A program made the position numbers and the translations under genes. From Pirellulales bacterium (GTDB lineage Bacteria > Planctomycetota > Planctomycetia > Pirellulales > JAEUIK01): a stretch of DNA of 64,000 nucleotides. Below are positions 56,882 through 64,000 of the stretch, one piece after another (the first letter of the stretch is position 1; every line of letters starts with the position of its first letter). The stretch is from NCBI GenBank assembly GCA_019745975.1, contig JAIESQ010000074.1, positions 1 to 64,000 on the forward strand. Reading direction: 5' to 3'. The notes beneath the pieces were generated by a model. That model made no database searches, was not told the origin of the DNA, and saw only the letters and a list, made by a program, of their open reading frames with translations.

Positions 56882-57468
56882 GCAAGCGGTTGTTCGATGT
56901 CGTCATCTCGGCCCTCGGGCTCGTAGCACTCGCGCCACTATTCGCCCTGCTTGCCTTGGCAATTAAGGCGACCTCGCGCGGGCCAGTGTTCTTTCGGCAA
57001 GAGCGCGTGGGACGCGACTTTCGGCCGTTTCGCATCTATAAATTTCGCACGATGGTCGTCGACGCCCCCCAGCTCGGCCGCCAGATCACGGCCGGCCGCG
57101 ATCCGCGCATCACCTCGATCGGGCACGTGCTCCGCAAAACGAAGCTCGACGAGCTGCCGCAATTGATCAACGTGCTCACGGGCGACATGAGCCTGGTCGG
57201 CCCGCGCCCCGAGGTGCCCAAGTACGTCGAGATGTTCCGCCCACAGTTTGCCGAGGTGCTCCGCGTGCGGCCTGGCATCACCGATCTGGCGAGCGTCAAG
57301 TATCGCGACGAAAGCGAGATCCTTGGCGCGGCGTCCGACCCCGAAGCGGTGTACGTCGAGCGCGTGTTGCCCGACAAGTTGGCGCTGGCGAGCCAATACG
57401 TACGCGAAGCGTCATTCTGGTTCGACGTGCGGCTATTGTTCGCCACACTGTGGAAGATCGTGCGCTAG
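56878..57468 (+). CDS. Polyprenyl-phosphate phosphoglycosyl transferase (PglC-type)
   Basis: A 196-aa monotopic phosphoglycosyl transferase. A single N-terminal reentrant/membrane helix (LFDVVISALGLVALAPLFALLALAIK) precedes the catalytic part with FRQERVGRDFRPFRIYKFRTM, LRKTKLDELPQLINVLTGDMSLVGPRPE and RPGITDLASVKYRDE. The Asp-Glu pair (KTKLDELP) is the nucleophile dyad. It transfers a sugar phosphate from a nucleotide sugar to undecaprenyl phosphate, starting glycan assembly. The short length is like PglC rather than WbaP. The GTG start overlaps the aminotransferase stop. Confidence 0.95.
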   Translation: MSKRLFDVVISALGLVALAPLFALLALAIKATSRGPVFFRQERVGRDFRPFRIYKFRTMVVDAPQLGRQITAGRDPRITSIGHVLRKTKLDELPQLINVLTGDMSLVGPRPEVPKYVEMFRPQFAEVLRVRPGITDLASVKYRDESEILGAASDPEAVYVERVLPDKLALASQYVREASFWFDVRLLFATLWKIVR

Positions 57469-57488
57469 CTTGTGCACGTCCGCGCTGG

Positions 57489-58520
57489 TCACACGCTGAA
57501 TTTGACGTGCAGCACGTCGGCCTCTTGCACGACGTAGTCTTTCGGCTCCTGTCGTACCAGGTTCTTGGCCTTTACTTCGCGCTCGCTCCCCAAACGGATC
57601 AGGTCGTCGGCTTTCATGGTCTCGGCGCGGATGAAGCCCCGGGCGAGATCGCTGTGAATATTGTCCGCGGCCTCGAGCGCTGTACCCCCTTTGTGCAGCA
57701 TCCAGGTGCGGACTTCCTTCTCGCCGGCCGTGAAGTAGAGGAACTGTCCCGATACGTCGAGCAGGGTCCGCAGCAGGTCGTCCTTGCGCGATCCGGCGAG
57801 CCCCATCTCCGCTTCGAACTCGGCGCGCTCGGCCGGTTCCATCCGCGACAGCTCGTACTCGAGCCCGACACGCGCCGGCACGACCATCTCGGTTGCTCCA
57901 AGCTGGGCGCGATACGTCGCGGGATCGAGATCGCCATCGTCGGCCAAATTCACGACGATCAACCGCGGCTTTTGCGTGAGCAACCGAAACGAGCTGATGG
58001 CCTTGCGCTGCTCGTCGTTCAAGGGCAAGTCGCGGAGCGCCTTGGCTGATTCGAGCGACGTCAACAGCGGTTCAAGCAGGGCCAGCTCGGCCTGGTCCTG
58101 CTCGCGCGTGGGCCGCGGTTTCTTGACAAGCTCGCGCAGCTTTTCCACGCGGCCGGTGACGATTTCCAGGTCAGCCAGCAGCAAGTCTTCTTCAAACGTC
58201 CTCAGGTCGACGAGGGGATCGGAGCCGGCAAACGCCGCGACGACCAACACCAGGCAGCCCGCTTCACGAATCAGTGCCAAGCGCGCAGCGTTACCTTCGT
58301 GTGATCGGGTCAATCCCGGCGTGTCCATCAATTCAAGTGAGGCCAGCGTTACCTTCTTGGGATGATAAATCTGGCAGAGCGGTTCCACGCGCGGTTCGGG
58401 AACCGCGGCCATCGCGGTTTGGCCGAGATGCGCCAGTGCGGGATCGGCTGCGACATCCGTGAGCCAGCTAAACAGCGTGCTCTTGCCCGAACCTTGATAC
58501 CCAACCAGGCCAATCTTCAT
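57489..58520 (-). CDS. YchF-related GTPase/ATPase
   Basis: A 343-aa P-loop protein related to YchF/Obg: MKIGLVGYQGSGKST (G1), LELMDTPGLTRSHEGNA (G3) and a C-terminal TGS-like domain (FLYFTAGEKEVRTWMLHKGGTALEAADNIHSDLARGFIRAETM). The usual NKxD recognition motif appears as VVNLADDG, and G1 differs from the YchF consensus, so nucleotide preference is uncertain. It is convergent with the polysaccharide genes and probably monocistronic. A role in translation is expected from the family. Confidence 0.87.
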   Translation of the reverse strand: MKIGLVGYQGSGKSTLFSWLTDVAADPALAHLGQTAMAAVPEPRVEPLCQIYHPKKVTLASLELMDTPGLTRSHEGNAARLALIREAGCLVLVVAAFAGSDPLVDLRTFEEDLLLADLEIVTGRVEKLRELVKKPRPTREQDQAELALLEPLLTSLESAKALRDLPLNDEQRKAISSFRLLTQKPRLIVVNLADDGDLDPATYRAQLGATEMVVPARVGLEYELSRMEPAERAEFEAEMGLAGSRKDDLLRTLLDVSGQFLYFTAGEKEVRTWMLHKGGTALEAADNIHSDLARGFIRAETMKADDLIRLGSEREVKAKNLVRQEPKDYVVQEADVLHVKFSV

Positions 58521-58632
58521 GAACCACTCGATGCAAGTCCCACCATCGGAAGCGCGTTGCGGCGGCAGAACGCTATCAGCGCCGCAGAAGAACCACCGAG
58601 CCGAGCCGCGCGACTCAAGGCGGCGCGAATGG

Positions 58633-60951
58633 CTAGCGCTGCGCCGCCAGCGCCGTGCGCAGCGTGGCGAGCGACTGTTCTACTTGGTTACGCTCGACGC
58701 TGTCCAGGGGGGCGTTGCCATAGCGCACGCGGTAGAATGCCTGGGCGATATCGACTGGCAAACAGGCCACGGCAGACGGCTGGCCTTGTGACGCCAGCCA
58801 ATCGCGCGCGGCCACGGCAAACTCAAGCTGCGTCGCGCTCGCTGGGCGGAATTGTTGATGGCCTGCCAAGAGCTCTTCGAATTGCCGGTAGAAATCGACC
58901 AGGATGCGCTGGTGCCGCGCTTGGCGTAGGCGGCGCCAAAAGGTGATCGATGGTCGACGGAGTCGGCGGCGCCAGCTCCACAAGGCCCAACTGCCGGCCA
59001 GCGTGGCGAGGATCAGCAACGTTCCCAATCGCCAGCCGACGCGGCGCGTGCGCTGCCACTGCCGCAGCCCGATCCACTCGCTGACACCAGTAGCGATCTG
59101 CGACCAGGATTCCGGGGAGGCGATCGCGCGCCCCGCATTGCGGGCCAGATCGTATAGCGGTTCGTAAATCGATCGCAGTTGCTTGTCGGCGTTCATCCCC
59201 ATCACGTAGCTCGACCACAAATACCGCGCGAACTCGATCGTCTGTTTCAAGCTGGGCCGGCCAGCAGGAGTGCCCAGGCGGGCCGACGAGCCCTCGGCCC
59301 CGGGGGTGGGATCAAGGGTAACCCAACCGCCGTATTGCCATTGCGCGGGGTCGCCCTGGCGCACGGCGGCCGGTAGCTTGTCCGGTGGCAGGTAGGCCTC
59401 GACCCAGGCGTGCGCGTGGAGTTCGCGAACCAGGTAGAACTTGCCCCACGGGTTCCATTCACCGCCGTTGAAGCCAATCACGACGCGCGACGGTATCCCC
59501 ACGCTGCGCAGCATCAGCGCCAGCGCGCTGGCGAAGTACTCGCAGTGTCCGCGCGGTTGCTCGAACAAGAAGTCTTCAATCGCGTCGACATCTGGCGGCC
59601 GCGGCGGGGGCGAGAGCGTGTACGAATACTGACCCGAGTTGTGCAAGTGGCTCGTCAGCTCGCGAGCCCGCGCCAACGGATCTGCCGGATCGATCTGCTC
59701 GACAAGCTGTGCCGCTAGCGCCGAGAGCCGCTTGAGCCCTTCATACTCGTAATCGACGCGCGGGGCCTCGCGCACTTCATGAGGGAGGAACAACGACTGC
59801 CGCCGGTCCACGAAGCCCGAGGTGTCAAGCTGAAAGGTGTCGAGCTGGGGGTCGAAGCGTTCGATGCGCCAAGAATCGGAGTCGCGTTCAATGGCCAATC
59901 CGCGACTGGCGGCCAGCACGGGTCCGACGCAGTAAACGATGCTGTTCTCCGACGGCGCCATGTGAATCGACTGACGCACCAGTCCGCGTACCGTGCTGCG
60001 GCGAGGCAGCGAGCTCGGGTCGGTGTCGCGCGCGCCGCCCTGGTGCCAGGCGTTGTGTTCGTAACGCGTCAGGCAGACACCGCGAAACAGCGGCGCCTCG
60101 CCCAATAGGTAGGGCCGACCACTGTCGACGTCCAGGAACTCGACCTTCATCACTTCGAGCGGGCTCTCCGAGATGGTGCCTAGCTCGCCCAGTACGATCC
60201 GCTCGCTCGCGCCCAGCATCGGCTGCGCGACTACCAGCGACTGTCGCCAATTGCGTTGACCCAAGCGGGGTACGACGAGGAAGAACACCATGGCGAACGC
60301 CAAGGCAGCCACGGAGACCGTCCCCATTTGCCTGACAAACGACCACGACAGCGGATCGCTGGCGAATCGTCCGCGGACGCCCGCGTTGGCCTCGCGAGGC
60401 CGTGGCGCGCGAGCCGGTTCCCAGGGATTCGACGCGAGCGACGCTTCGGCGTCGTACCGCGCGGTTTCGCGATAGATGAAGAACAGCCCCAGCGTCAGCA
60501 AGCCGCAAACGAAGTACACCAGCAGCAGGAAACCGAACACGAGCTCGAAATTGAGCACGGTCGCGACAGCCGTTTGCAGAAAGCTCAACAGCGCCAGCAG
60601 CCAGTAAATCGTGATCGTCTTGTGCCGGTACAGCAGGATGAACTGGAGATAAATCAGCAGGTTCGCCACGGCCAGCAGTTGCGTATCGCCGGAGAAACGC
60701 TGCAGCAGGTCCCATAAGAACACCACGACCGCCGTGCTGCCGGCGATATTGGCCACCGCGGCATTGAGCCGCAAATAGCCATACACGTCGGTGACCAGCA
60801 CGCTCGACGCCGAGACGATGATCGCCAATACGGGCAGCGTCATGTCGCGCTCGCCCATGCCCAGCATGATCGTTCCTAGGGCCGTCAGCGTGGCCATGGC
60901 GATCTGCAGCACGAGTTCGAGTTGTTCGCGAGGCGATCGTTTGGCGATCAT
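58633..60951 (-). CDS. TgpA-like transmembrane transglutaminase
   Basis: A 772-aa membrane protein. It starts at ATG 60951, overlapping the DUF58 stop (ATGA). The N-terminus has about seven hydrophobic segments (DUF3488/TgpA-N type: LVLQIAMATLTALGTIMLGMG and following). A periplasmic transglutaminase core centres on residue ~468 (PRGHCEYFASALALMLRSVGIPSRVV, then RELHAHAWVEAYLP and WVTLDPTPG), giving the Cys-His-Asp triad. A further TM helix and a C-terminal DUF4129-type segment (FYRQFEELLAGHQQFRPASATQLEFA) follow. It works with the MoxR and DUF58 proteins encoded just upstream. Confidence 0.92.
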   Translation of the reverse strand: MIAKRSPREQLELVLQIAMATLTALGTIMLGMGERDMTLPVLAIIVSASSVLVTDVYGYLRLNAAVANIAGSTAVVVFLWDLLQRFSGDTQLLAVANLLIYLQFILLYRHKTITIYWLLALLSFLQTAVATVLNFELVFGFLLLVYFVCGLLTLGLFFIYRETARYDAEASLASNPWEPARAPRPREANAGVRGRFASDPLSWSFVRQMGTVSVAALAFAMVFFLVVPRLGQRNWRQSLVVAQPMLGASERIVLGELGTISESPLEVMKVEFLDVDSGRPYLLGEAPLFRGVCLTRYEHNAWHQGGARDTDPSSLPRRSTVRGLVRQSIHMAPSENSIVYCVGPVLAASRGLAIERDSDSWRIERFDPQLDTFQLDTSGFVDRRQSLFLPHEVREAPRVDYEYEGLKRLSALAAQLVEQIDPADPLARARELTSHLHNSGQYSYTLSPPPRPPDVDAIEDFLFEQPRGHCEYFASALALMLRSVGIPSRVVIGFNGGEWNPWGKFYLVRELHAHAWVEAYLPPDKLPAAVRQGDPAQWQYGGWVTLDPTPGAEGSSARLGTPAGRPSLKQTIEFARYLWSSYVMGMNADKQLRSIYEPLYDLARNAGRAIASPESWSQIATGVSEWIGLRQWQRTRRVGWRLGTLLILATLAGSWALWSWRRRLRRPSITFWRRLRQARHQRILVDFYRQFEELLAGHQQFRPASATQLEFAVAARDWLASQGQPSAVACLPVDIAQAFYRVRYGNAPLDSVERNQVEQSLATLRTALAAQR

Positions 60952-62357
60952 GGCAGGGCGCGCTCGGGAGAATCCGAAAACAGCGAAGTGCCCCCCAGTG
61001 GGTTGCTCGCCAAGTCGTGCGCGATGGACGACGTCCGCGATGGCGGGCTGCCCGCGAGGTCCGCTCCAGCGTCCAAGCCAGACACGCTGAAATACTCGGG
61101 GCATAGTGGCGAGCGTACCGAGACGATTTCGACGCGACGGAGCCAGGCTGTGAGGCGGCCCTGCACGGACGGTGATCGATCGGTTCGCGCCCGGGTGTTC
61201 TCCGGATCGCGCGTGGAAATGAACAACGTCGGAATGTCCGGCCGCAAGGCGGCGCTACCAGCCAACAAGACTTCGTCGAGGGGATCGGTTTGCGGAGCGG
61301 CCAGCGCCAACGCATCGAGCAAAGGGCCTAAGATCGTGGGCGTGGCCACGCGATGCAGGCACAAGGGAGGGGCGGGGGGGAGCAATACGCTGATCCGCGC
61401 GCCGCGCCGGCGGCATAGTTCAGCCAGCAACGTGGCCGCAAAGCTCACCGCGGATTCGACCGCGGCGTCATCCTCGCCCTTGGATTCGCGCGGCTTCCAC
61501 AAATCGAGCAGCACGGCTAACTCCGGGTCGCGGTGCTGCTCGAACTGCCGCACCATGAGCTCACCGACCCGCGCCGTCGTTCTCCAGTGTACCCAGCGCG
61601 GGGTATCGCCTGGTCGCCAATCGCGCAGGCTATGGAATTCTCCCGTGCGCCCCGCGCGCGCGGCGTTCGACTGAGCAATACTGCGGTCGACCTGTCCCAA
61701 CCAGCGACGCGACCGGGCGTGCAGTCGGCCCAAGGCTGGCCAGACCAAGGCCTCCTGGGCGCCGGCGAGTACCCGGCTGCCGCGCACGAGCCCGAACGGA
61801 AAGCGGGTCACTGCCGTCAGCGGGCCAAATCGATACTTCCCCCGCGACGGCGGGCGAAACTGATACGCCAGCCGTTGCGAATGCCGTGGCGGCAGTCGCC
61901 AGAACAGCAACCCCGCGCTAGCTTCGACGTCCTTGGCTGGCGTACTCGCGGGAGCAATGCGATCTTCGATTGCCACGCTCCAGAGCGTCAGCCAACGCCG
62001 CGGATTGATAGACGTCACCTGCACATCGCAGGGAACTCCACAGACGAGTTGTTCGGGCAACCGGCGCTCGGCCCTGACGCGACCAAGCGCCCAGCGCACA
62101 TACAACAAGCTATAGGCGAGCACTCCCGCCAGCAGCCCAAACAACACCATCAACAGATTGATGTCGCGAATCAGCGCGCCCAAGAACACGAATCCGAGCA
62201 CCAGCACATAGCACCAGCCTTCGACGGTCAGCGCGACCCAACGCCAACCGAGGCGGCTACCGCTGCCCCTGGTGCCACGGTCGGCCGCCGCGCTACGAGC
62301 GCGATGGCGCTTGAAGCGGCGCCGCTCTAACGTGCCCGGTCGCTTTAGAAGTCTCAT
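60948..62357 (-). CDS. DUF58 membrane protein
   Basis: A 469-aa protein starting at ATG 62357; an extra 27 residues upstream look non-coding. It has two transmembrane helices (VEGWCYVLVLGFVFLGALI and INLLMVLFGLLAGVLAYSLLYV), then the DUF58 pattern with EFHSLRDWRPGDTPRWVHWRTTARVGELMVRQFEQ. The C-terminal part is VWA-like (LAVLLDLWKPRES). DUF58 proteins pair with MoxR ATPases in complex assembly or maturation. The stop overlaps the TgpA start. Confidence 0.92.
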   Translation of the reverse strand: MRLLKRPGTLERRRFKRHRARSAAADRGTRGSGSRLGWRWVALTVEGWCYVLVLGFVFLGALIRDINLLMVLFGLLAGVLAYSLLYVRWALGRVRAERRLPEQLVCGVPCDVQVTSINPRRWLTLWSVAIEDRIAPASTPAKDVEASAGLLFWRLPPRHSQRLAYQFRPPSRGKYRFGPLTAVTRFPFGLVRGSRVLAGAQEALVWPALGRLHARSRRWLGQVDRSIAQSNAARAGRTGEFHSLRDWRPGDTPRWVHWRTTARVGELMVRQFEQHRDPELAVLLDLWKPRESKGEDDAAVESAVSFAATLLAELCRRRGARISVLLPPAPPLCLHRVATPTILGPLLDALALAAPQTDPLDEVLLAGSAALRPDIPTLFISTRDPENTRARTDRSPSVQGRLTAWLRRVEIVSVRSPLCPEYFSVSGLDAGADLAGSPPSRTSSIAHDLASNPLGGTSLFSDSPERALP

Positions 62358-62478
62358 GACGAGCGAGAACCAACAGAAATCGAGGGGTGTTCGGCGCCCA
62401 GTGTTTGCGGTTATCAGCCGATGTTGTGTTAGCCCCACTACGTGGCGTCGACATCAGCGTCGCGGCCAGGCCGCGGCG

Positions 62479-63435
62479 TCACGATGGTGCAGGGACGATC
62501 GCAATCAGCCGTTCGATGATCGCTTCGACCACATCGCGCTGGGTGCCGTAGAGCCCTCCTTTGGCGATCACGCGATGGGCCAGCACCGGCACGGTGAGCC
62601 GCTTGACATCGTCGGGCACGACGTATTCGCGCCCCTCGACCAGGGCGAGCGCCTGACTCGCGCGGTACAGCCCTAGCGCCGCGCGCGTGCTGGCGCCAAC
62701 CTGAATGTCGGCCGAATCGCGCGTGGCTGCGACGATATCCAGGATGTAGTCGTCGATCGCGCGATCGACGGCCACCTGACGCACGGCCGCCGCCACCGCT
62801 TGCACCTGGTCGCTCCCCAGCACGGGCGCGAGCTGATCGACCGGCTCTCCTTGGCGATGGCTGTCGAGCACGCGACGTTCGTCGTCGCGGCCCGGATAAC
62901 CGATGCGCGTTCGCAGCAGGAAGCGGTCCATCTGGCTTTCGGGGAGGGCGTACGTCCCTTCGTATTCGTATGGGTTTTGCGTAGCGATCACCAGGAACGG
63001 TCGCGGCAGCGAGTACGTTTGCCCGTCGACCGAGACCTGCCGGTCGCTCATGGCCTCCAGCAGCGCACTTTGCGTGCGGGGCGGCGTGCGGTTGATTTCG
63101 TCGGCCAACACGACGTTCGCGAAGATCGGTCCGGGGCGAAATACGAACTCGCCCGTCTTGGCCTGATAGAGATTGCTCCCGACAATGTCGCTGGGAAGCA
63201 GATCGGGCGTGAACTGGATGCGGCAGAAGACGCCGTCAACGCTGCGCGCCAGCGCCTTTCCCAGCAGCGTCTTGCCTACCCCAGGCACGTCTTCCAGAAG
63301 CACGTGCTCGCCAGCCAGCAAAGCGACGACGCACAACCTTACGACATCGGGTTTGCCCAGGACTACCTGGTTAACGTTTCGCTCGAGGGCTTCGACGACC
63401 TCGCGCAACTCCAATGTCAAAAGACCGGTAGCCAC
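62479..63435 (-). CDS. MoxR-family AAA ATPase
   Basis: About 318 aa, counted from GTG 63435 (VATGLLTLELREVVEALE); a TTG at 63489 or an internal TTG is possible, so the start is uncertain. Core motifs: LLEDVPGVGKTLLGKALA (Walker A), VVLADEINRTPPRTQSALLEAM (Walker B), QNPYEYEGTYALPESQMDRFLLR and the C-terminal MoxR lid (VGASTRAALGLYRASQALALVEGREYV). It is a chaperone-like ATPase acting with the DUF58 and TgpA proteins encoded downstream (DUF58 starts about 120 bases on). Confidence 0.93.
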   Translation of the reverse strand: MATGLLTLELREVVEALERNVNQVVLGKPDVVRLCVVALLAGEHVLLEDVPGVGKTLLGKALARSVDGVFCRIQFTPDLLPSDIVGSNLYQAKTGEFVFRPGPIFANVVLADEINRTPPRTQSALLEAMSDRQVSVDGQTYSLPRPFLVIATQNPYEYEGTYALPESQMDRFLLRTRIGYPGRDDERRVLDSHRQGEPVDQLAPVLGSDQVQAVAAAVRQVAVDRAIDDYILDIVAATRDSADIQVGASTRAALGLYRASQALALVEGREYVVPDDVKRLTVPVLAHRVIAKGGLYGTQRDVVEAIIERLIAIVPAPS

Positions 63436-63693
63436 GTAGGATGAAACCCCAGGGGGGTGAGATCTGTTCCGTACGACCACCCGACGCAACCCGGCGATCG
63501 CCGAGTCGCTGGCCTCTGACGCGTGACGGGTCGAGGCACTGGGCGAGGACCGGCGGCAGGAGGGGTGCGGGCGGCGAGTTGATTCAGCGGTCTTATGGTA
63601 CGCTCGACCCCCGGCCGAGGTCCAGCAAATGGCCGACTTTTTACGGGAGCGCCCGCTCCCGGCTTGGTGAACACTCCGTACGTCGGCAGCAGT

Positions 63694-64000
63694 CTACGGT
63701 AGCTCTTTGATCTCGATGTCCTTGAACATCACCTGCATCGGATCGCCGACATGCAACTGCAGGGCGATCACACCCTCCTTGGCTCCCTGGTCGCTGGTTT
63801 CGGTGTAGTCGACCGTCTTGAAACCGTTCAACTGCTGCGTGATGTGCGGGCCATCGGCCGTAATGACATATTCGTTCCAGTCGCCGGCTTTGACATGTGG
63901 GCGGACTTCATCGGCGTTCACGTTCTTCAAGAATCCGCGCCCACCTTCTTCGTACAGGATTCCCATGAACTGATTCTCGGCGATGTCGGCCTGATAGCCT
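63694..64000 (-). CDS. DUF1080 (3-keto-disaccharide hydrolase-like) protein, C-terminal part
   Basis: The frame is open to the window edge, so the N-terminus lies beyond base 64000. The last ~100 residues read GYQADIAENQFMGILYEEGG, then VKAGDWNEYVITADGPHITQQLNGFKTVDYTE and VIALQLHVGDPMQVMFKDIEIKEL. This is the concanavalin-like beta-sandwich end of DUF1080 proteins (3-keto-disaccharide hydrolase family), abundant exported proteins in planctomycetes. The catalytic part and signal peptide are not visible. Confidence 0.93.
   Translation of the reverse strand, partial: GYQADIAENQFMGILYEEGGRGFLKNVNADEVRPHVKAGDWNEYVITADGPHITQQLNGFKTVDYTETSDQGAKEGVIALQLHVGDPMQVMFKDIEIKELP

Overview
The window is high-GC bacterial chromosome and reads as a planctomycete, probably of the Pirellula/Blastopirellula side. 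This rests on two secreted Tat-dependent DUF1501 proteins, a ThuA-like protein, the tail of a DUF1080 (3-keto-disaccharide hydrolase-like) protein, a C-x4-CH secreted protein, a PstC with a beta-propeller insertion, and many lineage-specific secreted proteins. No rRNA, tRNA, CRISPR array or intact insertion sequence was recognised.

Layout. 1-75: 3' end (domains V and VI) of a group II intron that enters from the left. 105-1750: two small exported proteins. 1811-12583 (-): one giant NRPS gene (3590 aa), FAAL-ACP-C-A-PCP-C-A(N-MT)-PCP-TE, predicted to make a lipo-dipeptide (acyl-Gly-N-Me-X). It contains an apparently perfect 2142-bp internal direct repeat. 13311-17796: secreted proteins, a ThuA-like protein, an orphan TolC-type outer-membrane protein and a Cys-rich protein. 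18128-23378 (+): a compact sulfide-oxidation operon (ArsR regulator, rhodanese, CstB-like persulfide dioxygenase/rhodanese, TauE exporter, DsrE-like, SQR) with a strong promoter and two operator-like dyads. 23643-32399: a C-x4-CH protein, a UvrD/Rep helicase and an SbcD/SbcC-like (YhaO/YhaN-like) pair. 32425-38787: accessory secreted proteins (two DUF1501, DoxX), csrA and several small repeat elements.

38911-50932 (-): a phosphate-acquisition block. Read in transcription order it is a porin, a UbiD-family decarboxylase, a PafA-like phosphatase, then pstS-pstC-pstA-pstB. A tandem 11-bp repeat array typical of a PHO box lies directly in front of pstS. phoU and phoBR are not in view.

51549-57468 (+): a small envelope-polysaccharide cluster (formyltransferase, heparinase II/III-like protein, DegT-type sugar aminotransferase, PglC-type phosphoglycosyl transferase), preceded by a nitroreductase and an unknown gene. 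Together they suggest an N-formylated amino-sugar in a surface glycan. 57489-63435 (-): a YchF-like GTPase and a MoxR/DUF58/TgpA-transglutaminase set. The window ends inside a DUF1080 gene. Translational coupling by ATGA/GTGA/TTGA overlaps is frequent throughout.

The most unusual items are the NRPS duplication, whose breakpoints are the carrier-domain start and the A3 core of the adenylation domains so that only the substrate-recognition half differs; the resulting identity of the acyl-carrier/condensation unit and the peptidyl-carrier/condensation unit; the five-unit PHO box; and two kinds of palindromic mini-elements.
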